DNA from: Bacillota bacterium
GTDB lineage: Bacteria; Bacillota; Sulfobacillia; RBS10-35; JAJYVN01
Reading direction: 5' to 3'
DNA length: 5,162 nucleotides
NCBI GenBank assembly: GCA_021791995.1
Contig: JAJYVN010000070.1
Span: forward strand, 6,454-11,615
Positions 1 through 4,941 of this stretch are shown one piece after another. A program made the translations under genes and the position numbers. Positions within the stretch are counted from its first letter, which is position 1; every line of letters begins with the position of its first letter. The notes beneath the pieces were generated by a model. That model was not told the origin of the DNA. It was given only the letters and a program-made list of their open reading frames with translations, and made no database searches.

Positions 1-349
1 GCCGCCGCCAACGACGTTGCACGGATGCCACCACTTGCTCCACGCTCTGCCCATACTGCGGCAGCAGAGCTCCAAGGCGTTGCACCTCGTTCAAAAAATC
101 AGGCAATACCACGAGCACAAGGCCGAGCACAATCACCGCCACCCCCAGATATGTGACGAAAATCGCCAGTGCTCGACCGAGGCCGCAGCGGTGGAGCCGC
201 TCCACGACAGGCGCGATGATGTATGCAAGGGTAGCGCCCAGAACGAATGGCAACAAGACCGACCGCGCCACCCACACGAGGAAGGCTATGAGCAGGACAG
301 TCACAACGAACGTCCGGAGGACTCTACCCCTGTATCCCAAATACTTCAC
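1..349 (-). CDS. AI-2E family (YrrI/YtvI/PerM-like) membrane transporter, N-terminal 116 codons, cut by window edge
   Basis: Reading the minus strand from 349 gives an open frame that leaves the window at its left edge, so the C-terminal two thirds or more are missing. Hydrophobic stretches cover about residues 13-28 (TFVVTVLLIAFLVWVA), 31-49 (VLLPFVLGATLAYIIAPVV) and 60-83 (ALAIFVTYLGVAVIVLGLVLVV, in part), followed by a charged amphipathic stretch with LNEVQRLGALLPQY. The short loop with LPFVLGATLAYIIAPVVERL and the layout match the start of AI-2E/PerM family proteins, which are polytopic inner-membrane exporters or ion/proton antiporters; the substrate cannot be told. The chosen start is a GTG (349-347) whose GTGA overlaps the stop of the zinc-ribbon gene, implying translational coupling. 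A TTG at 340-338 is an alternative, with GGAG eight bases upstream. In Bacillus subtilis the yrrI homologue follows the PRC-barrel gene yrrD and precedes alaS, so alaS may lie just outside. Family call is firm; subfamily is inference. Confidence 0.85.
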   Translation of the reverse strand, partial: MKYLGYRGRVLRTFVVTVLLIAFLVWVARSVLLPFVLGATLAYIIAPVVERLHRCGLGRALAIFVTYLGVAVIVLGLVLVVLPDFLNEVQRLGALLPQYGQSVEQVVASVQRRWRR

Positions 350-564
350 TCCGGACGACCGGACGATGTAGAAACCAGAGCAGCGATGGGGGGCAACGGC
401 TCCCCCGTCCGCAGGGAAAGCGGAACCAGAGTCCCCTCATCATCGACTTCGAAGCACTCCCACCCGTTCGGCCCCTGATGGAACTCCAGGCAGCACTCCC
501 AGCAGTAATACTGAGAGCCAGAGATTCGCCCAATCTGCGCCTTCCCACAACGCGGGCAATGCAC
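346..564 (-). CDS. Small zinc-ribbon protein, 72 aa, function unknown
   Basis: The protein begins VHCPRCGKAQIGRISG and carries two CxxC pairs, Cys3/Cys6 and Cys21/Cys24 (CWECC, with an extra Cys25), spaced like a treble-clef zinc ribbon. An acidic stretch follows (FEVDDEGTLVPLSL, about 38-51), then a Pro/Ser-rich tail. The GTG start at 564-562 is chosen because GGGAGGG (579-573) lies eight bases upstream and because the zinc ribbon starts immediately after it. The longer open frame extending upstream overlaps the PRC-barrel gene and has no domain. The PRC-barrel stop is 17 bases upstream and the downstream transporter start overlaps this stop by four bases, so the gene is embedded in an operon. 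Short proteins of this kind (CPRCG ... YYCW.C..EF ... EDGTL) are, from memory, found beside PRC-barrel and AI-2E genes in Bacillota. Metal binding is inferred from the cysteines; DNA, RNA or protein binding are all possible. Confidence 0.82.
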   Translation of the reverse strand: MHCPRCGKAQIGRISGSQYYCWECCLEFHQGPNGWECFEVDDEGTLVPLSLRTGEPLPPIAALVSTSSGRPE

Positions 565-572
565 GGTTCCAT

Positions 573-579
573 CCCTCCC
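573..579 (-). promoter_or_regulatory. Ribosome binding site of the zinc-ribbon gene
   Basis: GGGAGGG on the minus strand lies eight bases before the GTG at 564 and just downstream of the PRC-barrel stop codon. It fixes the start of a gene whose open frame otherwise extends nearly 300 bases further upstream. Confidence 0.7.
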
Positions 580-581
580 AC

Positions 582-1061
582 TCAACGATTGGCGAGAAGC
601 AACACAACACCCCGCCCCGCGCAGCTTCCTCGCCAAATCCGCTCCAGGGACACGAACGACCAACCGCGAACAAGGTCCGCCAGGGGCCCCCCGGATACCA
701 CGTAACCTGTCACCTGCCCGTTCTCCGGGTCGAAACAGACATCCATGACGGTCCCAAGCTCCGAGCCGTCGTCCTGGAGGATGCGGCACCCCACAAGATC
801 CGTATGCTTGCGGCGCAACCTGCGGATCGCTGGGCATCGCGGCAACGACACCGTCGCCAATTCGCGCACCACCACGGCGGCTGGGCCGATCGCGGCAACG
901 ACTTCATAGGGAAGCAGTCGCTGCTGTCCCCACGCCCCACCTGCGAGGATCAATCCCACCACTCGGTCGCCATGGGCACCAAACAAGAGGTCCGCCACAC
1001 TTCCACAGATGACACCCGACCTGGTGACCGCAGGCAGCCCTCGGACATCCGCGCGACGCAC
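582..1061 (-). CDS. PRC-barrel protein with two tandem domains (YrrD-like), 159 aa
   Basis: Two PRC-barrel-like units are visible. The first spans about residues 8-66: GLPAVTRSG ... GSVADLLF ... DRVVGLIL ... LLPYEVVAAIGPAAVVV. The second spans about 87-142: DLVGCRILQDDGSELGTVMDVCFDPENGQVTGYVVSGG followed by GWSFVSLERI. Duplicated PRC barrels at this length resemble Bacillus YrrD rather than YlmC/YmxH, which is about half as long with one domain. PRC barrels are small beta barrels found in RimM, photosynthetic reaction-centre H subunits and many uncharacterised sporulation-era Bacillota proteins; no catalytic role is expected and the partner is unknown. The start is GTG (1061-1059) with AAGGAG ten bases upstream; that site lies in a perfect 8-bp hairpin, which may limit translation. 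It sits 74 bases after divIVA and 17 before the zinc-ribbon gene. No signal peptide or membrane segment is seen. Domain call is strong; equivalence to YrrD rests on architecture and neighbours. Confidence 0.85.
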   Translation of the reverse strand: MRRADVRGLPAVTRSGVICGSVADLLFGAHGDRVVGLILAGGAWGQQRLLPYEVVAAIGPAAVVVRELATVSLPRCPAIRRLRRKHTDLVGCRILQDDGSELGTVMDVCFDPENGQVTGYVVSGGPLADLVRGWSFVSLERIWRGSCAGRGVVLLLANR

Positions 1062-1072
1062 GGCGCGGCCAC

Positions 1073-1092
1073 TCCTTTCCCCCCGGAAAGGA
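1073..1092 (-). promoter_or_regulatory. Perfect 8-bp hairpin overlapping the PRC-barrel gene's ribosome binding site
   Basis: TCCTTTCC (1073-1080 on the plus strand) and GGAAAGGA (1085-1092) are exact reverse complements with a CCCC loop. In the minus-strand transcript the 3' arm GGAAAGGA carries most of the AAGGAG ribosome binding site (1077-1072), ten bases ahead of the GTG start. Folding would hide the site. There is no U-tract after it, so it is not an intrinsic terminator. The structure is seen in sequence; a regulatory effect is inference. Confidence 0.5.
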
Positions 1093-1135
1093 TTGCCGCA
1101 AGCGCCGAGTGTTATGCGAATCGATGGATCTCTCG

Positions 1136-1663
1136 TTATGCGGTGGTGGAGACAATCTGGGTATCGCCATTCGGACCATCGCCGACGCCACGCGTCGTAC
1201 GACGACCGGACGGCAATGTAAACGCGGCATCGCCTCGCAACAGTTCCAGGTGGCCCTCCAGCAGGGACCTCAATTGCGCCCGAAAGGCCTGCGCCTCGCG
1301 CTGCATCTGCGCCAAACGCTCTTCCGCCTCATGCACGCGCACCTCGGCAGCCTTGGCAATACGTTTGCCCTCCTCCTCCGCTTCGCGGACGATGATCTGC
1401 GCCTCTTTCCGTGCGCTCTGCTTGACCTCTTCCGCCGTCTCCTGCGCCACAATCAGCGTACTGTGCAGGGTGTTCTTCAATTGTCGGTACTGGACCACCC
1501 GGCTACGCAACTCATCGACATCCTCGCGCAGTTGCGCGTTCTGCTTGAGTAGCGTCTCGTAATCGGCGACCACCTTATCCAGGAAGTCATCGACCTCGTT
1601 CTCGCTGTATCCCCGCAACACCCGCCGAAACTCCTGATTCTGAATATCCAACGGGGTAAGCAC
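1136..1663 (-). CDS. divIVA: Cell-division/polarity protein DivIVA, 175 aa
   Basis: DivIVA self-assembles on negatively curved membrane at septa and poles and recruits partners such as Min proteins or chromosome-anchoring factors. The N-terminal signature is clear at residues 2-35: LTPLDIQNQEF, then LRGYSENEVDDFLDKVVADYE. This is the lipid-binding domain; the membrane-inserting Phe17 of B. subtilis aligns with a Leu (L16) next to the conserved Arg (R17). Residues about 36-60 and 72-145 are strongly charged heptad-like helices rich in E, K, R, Q and A, as expected for the parallel coiled coil. A Gly/Arg/Thr-rich tail follows (150-175). The start chosen is GTG (1663-1661), which places LTPLDIQ directly after the initiator as in known homologues, with GGGCGG five bases upstream. 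ATG at 1681 would add six residues. The gene follows ylmG, but ylmH is not between them and ileS does not follow, unlike in Bacillus. Confidence 0.93.
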   Translation of the reverse strand: MLTPLDIQNQEFRRVLRGYSENEVDDFLDKVVADYETLLKQNAQLREDVDELRSRVVQYRQLKNTLHSTLIVAQETAEEVKQSARKEAQIIVREAEEEGKRIAKAAEVRVHEAEERLAQMQREAQAFRAQLRSLLEGHLELLRGDAAFTLPSGRRTTRGVGDGPNGDTQIVSTTA

Positions 1664-1733
1664 ACAAACCGCCCGGTGCATCCTGCGGCCATCGCCGTGC
1701 CCCCGGACTTCCCACCCTTCACCCAATCCTCCG

Positions 1734-2021
1734 TCAAGGGAGCAACACTCGACCCACGAGCCAAATCGCCACGCGAATCAAAATCAGCAGCACCAACGGG
1801 GAAAAGTCGATCATACCACCCGTCGGCAGCACACTGCGGATCGGCCCAAGCAAGGGATCGATCAGGTCCTGCACTGCCCGTTCAAAGCGATCGATCCATG
1901 CGCTCGCGTTCGCCACGCCAGGCAACCAGCTGAGAATCGCCTGAATAAAGACGGCCCAGAAGAGAACCCGTAACGACGCCGACAGAACCACCGCAAACAC
2001 CAAACGCACCGACTGGTTCAC
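1734..2021 (-). CDS. ylmG: YggT/YlmG family membrane protein, about 95 aa
   Basis: The protein has two hydrophobic segments, about residues 5-33 (VRLVFAVVLSASLRVLFWAV, continuing FIQAILSWLP) and 74-93 (SPLVLLILIRVAIWLVGRVL). Between them is the family hallmark: a DPLLGPIRSVLP stretch (about 56-66) followed by GGMIDFSPLV. YggT/YlmG proteins are small integral membrane proteins encoded beside sepF in Bacillota, actinobacteria and cyanobacteria/chloroplasts; they are linked to division or nucleoid/membrane organisation, but the biochemical role is unsettled. An upstream ATG at 2105 would add 28 Arg-rich residues and overlap sepF by 23 bases; this is unlike the family, so a GTG start at 2021 is preferred. 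GTG at 2009, preceded by GGGGGTGA, is equally possible. The stop is 70 bases before the divIVA start. Family is certain; the exact start is not. Confidence 0.88.
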   Translation of the reverse strand: MNQSVRLVFAVVLSASLRVLFWAVFIQAILSWLPGVANASAWIDRFERAVQDLIDPLLGPIRSVLPTGGMIDFSPLVLLILIRVAIWLVGRVLLP

Positions 2022-2082
2022 CCCCGGTGCAACTCCGGCTCGCCCGACCCGTGCCGGAAAGCCGAGCGCGACCAGCTTACCT

Positions 2083-2607
2083 CTAACCGTGTGTCGGCAC
2101 GTCACGCTCCGCCATCCGCAAGCTCAGCGGCAGTGTGACCTCCACCCCGGCTGGCACGAACAGAACAACGGGACCGATCCGGTGCAATTCCCCTCCGAGC
2201 GCGTAAACCGCACCCATCAAAAAATGCACGATCTTCTTGGCGTTTTCACTGTCCATGCCCTCTACCTGCAGAATGACCGGTTTACCGCTGCGGAGGTTGT
2301 CCGCCACCTCCTGCGCGTCCTCGAAGCGCTTCGGGGACGCTACCACCATACCTGGAAAGGATGGCACCAAGCGCGCAACATTCCCAGAACGCACAACATT
2401 GGATCTCGGCTCGCGCTCGGTCTGCGGTGCCCGCGCCTCCGCCGCCTGATGACGCGGTCGCGGCGAACGCTTGCGCCCACGCATGGGCTGCTCCTTGTCC
2501 GGCAACTCCTGCATCACCGACGCGGACTCTTCGCCGTCAGCGACCTCCTCCTCCACCTCTTCAAAACCCAAAAACGTGAGGACTCGATCCACGACGCTTG
2601 CAGCCAC
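2083..2607 (-). CDS. sepF: Cell division protein SepF, about 174 aa
   Basis: SepF binds the FtsZ C-terminus, polymerises into rings and anchors the Z-ring to the membrane. Residues about 3-15 (ASVVDRVLTFLGF) form the amphipathic membrane-binding helix. A long acidic then Arg/Pro-rich linker covers about 16-85. The SepF core is about 87-158, with ASPKRFEDAQEVADNLRSG, GMDSENAKKIVHFLMGAVYA, LGGELHRIG and VLFVPAGVEV, matching the family pattern of DF-L-G-YA-GG--RIG. A tail of about 15 residues follows. The GTG at 2607-2605 is preferred because it places the amphipathic helix at the N-terminus and has AGGGGAAGG just upstream; GTG at 2634 would add nine residues. In most Bacillota sepF follows ylmE (YggS); here an HlyD-like gene precedes it with a gap of about 120 bases in which no clear promoter is seen. 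Confidence 0.93.
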   Translation of the reverse strand: MAASVVDRVLTFLGFEEVEEEVADGEESASVMQELPDKEQPMRGRKRSPRPRHQAAEARAPQTEREPRSNVVRSGNVARLVPSFPGMVVASPKRFEDAQEVADNLRSGKPVILQVEGMDSENAKKIVHFLMGAVYALGGELHRIGPVVLFVPAGVEVTLPLSLRMAERDVPTHG

Positions 2608-2730
2608 AGCCTTCCCCTGCCCCCTCCACAACACCTTCCGGAAATCTCTTGGTCCAATTCTCTGTCGGATCCTGATATCCTCTCCTGGGCATTCTGCGCC
2701 GCAATCCCACCCACTGCAAGCGCTTCCGGA

Positions 2731-3804
2731 TTAGCGCACCCAAAATGGAAACCAGGACGCCCGGAGGAACACGGCAGACCAGTGCGTAGGCATCACGGCA
2801 AGCGCCGCGTCACCACCTGCCTCCGCCATGAGCCCAACCGTCGCCCATTGCGGTGCGGATGCGGGAGACCATCCGGCAACGTGCGCACTCTCGAAGCGTC
2901 CATCGGAGGCGCACGCTGTCAATGGCGCCACACTGCTGCGCGGAACCAGCGGGAGACGCGGCGTCCGCCACACCACGGTGACATCGCCTTCTGCGGCACC
3001 ATGGCCCGACGAAACCTCTTGGTCCGCGACCAGTTCAACGACACGTTGCACCCCACAGGGCCTTCCGGTCGCCGCGACCGTTGCCGTTAACCGCTGATCG
3101 CCCATCTTTACCTGCACGGACTGCCCTGGTACGAGTGCGTCCGCGGCTGGCAGAAGAGCCAGCCATGCCCCCTGCCAAGTCGCAGCGAACACGCCAAGAG
3201 GCATGCCTGTCGACCATTGTGCACCGGAATTCGGTGAGACGACCGCAGCCGACGGAAGTACCGCCGATGTTAGGTCCGCGATGGCCCCAGTACTGAGGGA
3301 GTCGAGAATGCTCGATCCTGGAAAAAACCAACCAGCGCTTTGCGCCTGGACGGATACGGCAGCAACACTCTCTGGCTTCGTCGGCCTCGGAATGAGCGGC
3401 CCTAGCCGGATGCCCGATCGAGCCGGCACAGCGCGCCAAGCCTCGCGGCAGCTTTGCCAGGCACAGAGAGCGCTCGCCACCGCAGGAGACGCACCCGAGG
3501 ACGCGCTCGTACCGCCCGTCGGTATCAGAACCGCAATGACCTGTCCCGCTACCACCGGTCCAGCGGACGCTAGGAAGAGGACCGTCCCGTTCACCGGGGC
3601 AGCGATCGGCGTTCCGGGGTGAAAAAACACGGCAGGCGCGTGCAACTGCACGGTGAGGTGACCGTCGCGAACCAGAGCTGCTCCGGCCAATCGGCGCACC
3701 ACGGGGCCCGGCGGAGCCACTACCAGCCACAATAATAGAAAGGCCGCCACCCCGAACACAACAAAGACTAGAACCCTGGAAGTCCCGCAACGCAAGCGTG
3801 ACAC
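2731..3804 (-). CDS. HlyD/RND-type membrane-fusion (adaptor-like) protein, 357 aa
   Basis: A single N-terminal membrane anchor covers about residues 10-30 (RVLVFVVFGVAAFLLLWLVV); the rest should be extracytoplasmic. Residues 65-94 (TPIAAPVNGTVLFLASAG, then PVVAGQVIAVL) match the first half of a lipoyl/barrel-sandwich hybrid. A short Ala/Ser-rich insert follows at about 98-145, and VSVQAQSAGWFF (150-161) looks like the returning half. A beta-barrel-like region is about 205-280 (VPGQSVQVKMGDQRLTATV), and VPRSSVAP (287-294) to about 340 resembles a membrane-proximal domain. This is the domain order of efflux adaptors, but no ABC or RND pump gene is adjacent. The start was set to GTG (3804-3802) because a perfect AGGAGG lies eight bases upstream; the open frame continues upstream to 3882 without family features. 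It occupies the position where ylmE normally sits between pgeF and sepF. Possible roles are a division-linked envelope adaptor or scaffold; this is inference. Confidence 0.75.
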   Translation of the reverse strand: MSRLRCGTSRVLVFVVFGVAAFLLLWLVVAPPGPVVRRLAGAALVRDGHLTVQLHAPAVFFHPGTPIAAPVNGTVLFLASAGPVVAGQVIAVLIPTGGTSASSGASPAVASALCAWQSCREAWRAVPARSGIRLGPLIPRPTKPESVAAVSVQAQSAGWFFPGSSILDSLSTGAIADLTSAVLPSAAVVSPNSGAQWSTGMPLGVFAATWQGAWLALLPAADALVPGQSVQVKMGDQRLTATVAATGRPCGVQRVVELVADQEVSSGHGAAEGDVTVVWRTPRLPLVPRSSVAPLTACASDGRFESAHVAGWSPASAPQWATVGLMAEAGGDAALAVMPTHWSAVFLRASWFPFWVR

Positions 3805-3812
3805 GGATGGCA

Positions 3813-3818
3813 CCTCCT
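3813..3818 (-). promoter_or_regulatory. Consensus ribosome binding site of the HlyD-like gene
   Basis: AGGAGG on the minus strand is eight bases before a GTG (3804). It overrides the longer open frame that begins at 3882 and puts the membrane anchor at residue 10, the usual place for this protein type. Confidence 0.75.
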
Positions 3819-3900
3819 GCCAGCCATGTTTCTGGCACCACGCACCGTGAACCTGCCCACACCAAGCCGCAAGTTCCGGCACTGTGCGCCAACGATCGCC

Positions 3901-4704
3901 TCAGACCTCCATCCAAAGCGCTGCCTCCATTCGTCCCGTTTTCCCTGCGTCCCGCCGGTGGGAAAAGAGAAGCTTCTCCGCGCAAGACGTGCAAATGCGC
4001 GCAATCGAGACCTGGTCGGGGTCCACTCCTGCGGCCACCAAACTTTGACGGTTTGCTTCCCAAAGATCCAGGTACGCGTGACCGGTCGAACGACGACCGA
4101 GCACGTCGGCCGACCACGGAAGATTTGCCTGCACCGCATCAATTACCGGAGTATCGACCTCATAACAGCACGGACCAATCGAAGGGCCGATGGCCGCCCA
4201 GATTCGTCCGGTCGAGCAACCCCAGATATCCCGCATCGCACGCAGCGCGGAGGCCGTCACGTCCGCCACCGTTCCGCGCCATCCGGCATGGCAGAGCCCG
4301 ATCACACCCCGCTCCGGATCCAAGAGATAGACTGGAACGCAGTCGGCCGTCCCAACCGACAGTACAAGCCCCCGTTCCGCGGTAACCATCGCGTCCGCAG
4401 CCCCTCCCAGACCCGGCGTCCTGACCTCCACGGCAACTGAACCATGGACCTGGCGAACGCGCACGCAAGCCTCCACGCGAAACCCAGCCGCAAAGGCAAA
4501 GCAGCGGCGGTTGCATTCGACCCGCTCTGGATCGTCTCCCACCGCCGCTCCGAGATTCAATGAGCGGTATGGCCCAGCGCTGGCGCCGCCGTGCCGCGAA
4601 GAGAACACCGCGCCGCACCCCACCCCCCGTCCGACCGCTTCCAGGAACGAAACACGCCAGAAGCCAACGCCCCTCACCTCTTGCCAGTCCCATCCCAGGA
4701 CCAT
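3901..4704 (-). CDS. pgeF: PgeF/YlmD family enzyme (laccase domain; purine nucleoside phosphorylase-type), 267 aa
   Basis: The family (YfiH/YlmD/PgeF, also called polyphenol oxidase or DUF152) uses a zinc site and is now known to act on purine nucleosides (adenosine deaminase/phosphorylase activity); it has also been linked to editing of misincorporated peptidoglycan residues. Motifs in order: SSRHGGASAGPYRSLNLGAA (35-54), VGDDPERVECNRR (55-67), QVHG (85-88), GTADCVPVYLLDP (118-130), CHAGWRGTV (138-146), IGPSIGPCCYEVD (172-184), YLDLWEANRQ (211-220), CTSCAEKLLFSHRRD (238-252) and KTGRMEAALWM (255-265). The expected zinc ligands His87, Cys122 and His139 are all present, so the enzyme looks intact. 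Start is ATG (4704), the only ATG start of the cluster, with AAGGGGGG three bases upstream. Length is normal for the family. It is the most upstream recognised gene of the ylm cluster, and about 100 bases separate it from the HlyD-like gene. Confidence 0.95.
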   Translation of the reverse strand: MVLGWDWQEVRGVGFWRVSFLEAVGRGVGCGAVFSSRHGGASAGPYRSLNLGAAVGDDPERVECNRRCFAFAAGFRVEACVRVRQVHGSVAVEVRTPGLGGAADAMVTAERGLVLSVGTADCVPVYLLDPERGVIGLCHAGWRGTVADVTASALRAMRDIWGCSTGRIWAAIGPSIGPCCYEVDTPVIDAVQANLPWSADVLGRRSTGHAYLDLWEANRQSLVAAGVDPDQVSIARICTSCAEKLLFSHRRDAGKTGRMEAALWMEV

Positions 4705-4716
4705 ACACCCCCCTTT

Positions 4717-4860
4717 TCAAGCATTCGGCCCAGCACGCAAAAGTGGGATCACCCGCACGTCCATGGCTTCCGTCACGCGACGGTCATGGCCCCGCCCCGT
4801 GAACCAGCGCACTCCAACAGGCAACCACTCCCGCAACGCGCGCCGTGTCGGCATAACCAT
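4717..4860 (-). CDS. Unrecognised small frame, 47 codons, possible 3' remnant of an interrupted gene
   Basis: From ATG at 4860 (second ATG at 4854) the frame reads MVMPTRRALREWLPVG, then VRWFTGRGHDRRVTEAMDVR and VIPLLRAGPNA before TGA at 4719-4717. The frame stays open upstream as far as the tnpB stop at 4942, so it could equally be the end of an older gene whose 5' part was displaced by the insertion element. Codon third positions are fairly GC-rich as in the neighbours, and the stop lies 12 bases before the pgeF start, with the pgeF ribosome binding site between them, as expected for an operon gene. No good ribosome binding site precedes 4860 (only a GGAGGAA further away, inside the element's terminal structure). 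I do not recognise the protein, and chance openness in GC-rich DNA is a real alternative. Confidence 0.3.
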   Translation of the reverse strand: MVMPTRRALREWLPVGVRWFTGRGHDRRVTEAMDVRVIPLLRAGPNA

Positions 4861-4885
4861 AGATAGGTGGAAAGCACCAATTCCT

Positions 4886-4905
4886 CCGCTTCGTGAAGGC
4901 AGCGG
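4886..4905 (-). repeat. Terminal hairpin of the insertion element
   Basis: CCGCT (4886-4890) and AGCGG (4901-4905) pair around a ten-base loop; an alternative inner CTTC/GAAG pairing is possible in the minus-strand RNA. It is followed on the minus strand by GGAGGAATTGGTG. Right-end hairpins of this kind are recognised by TnpA and form the last scaffold stem of the guide RNA in IS605-type elements. The structure is visible; its role is assigned by position. Confidence 0.5.
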
Positions 4906-4941
4906 TCTCCTTGCCGCGTGCTTGGTGAACCGTTCCTGTTC

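Noticed and set aside
582..1061. Identification of the PRC-barrel protein as YlmC/YmxH, the ylm-operon member
   Set aside because: That protein is about half as long with a single PRC domain and is encoded upstream of ylmD; two domains and an AI-2E neighbour fit YrrD better.
1477..1722. GTG at 1722-1720 with a good GGAGG five bases upstream, out of frame with divIVA
   Set aside because: The product is the +1 shadow of divIVA and has no DivIVA features. The true DivIVA frame has its conserved LTPLDIQ right after GTG 1663, so no frameshift needs to be invoked. The GGAGG may be chance or a remnant.
2635..2730. Possible sepF promoter (TTGCAG, 17 bases, CAGAAT on the minus strand)
   Set aside because: Only three of six and four of six matches to sigma-70-type boxes; too weak to report in GC-rich DNA.
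2089..3090. 333-codon plus-strand open frame across sepF and the HlyD-like gene
   Set aside because: It lies antisense to two genes with clear family motifs, its product is rich in R, H, P and T with no recognisable domain, and it is what GC-rich coding DNA produces on the opposite strand.
3035..4117. 360-codon minus-strand open frame overlapping the HlyD-like gene and pgeF in another frame
   Set aside because: Arg/Gly/Ser-rich, without family motifs, and crossing the boundary of two well-supported genes; a frame shadow.
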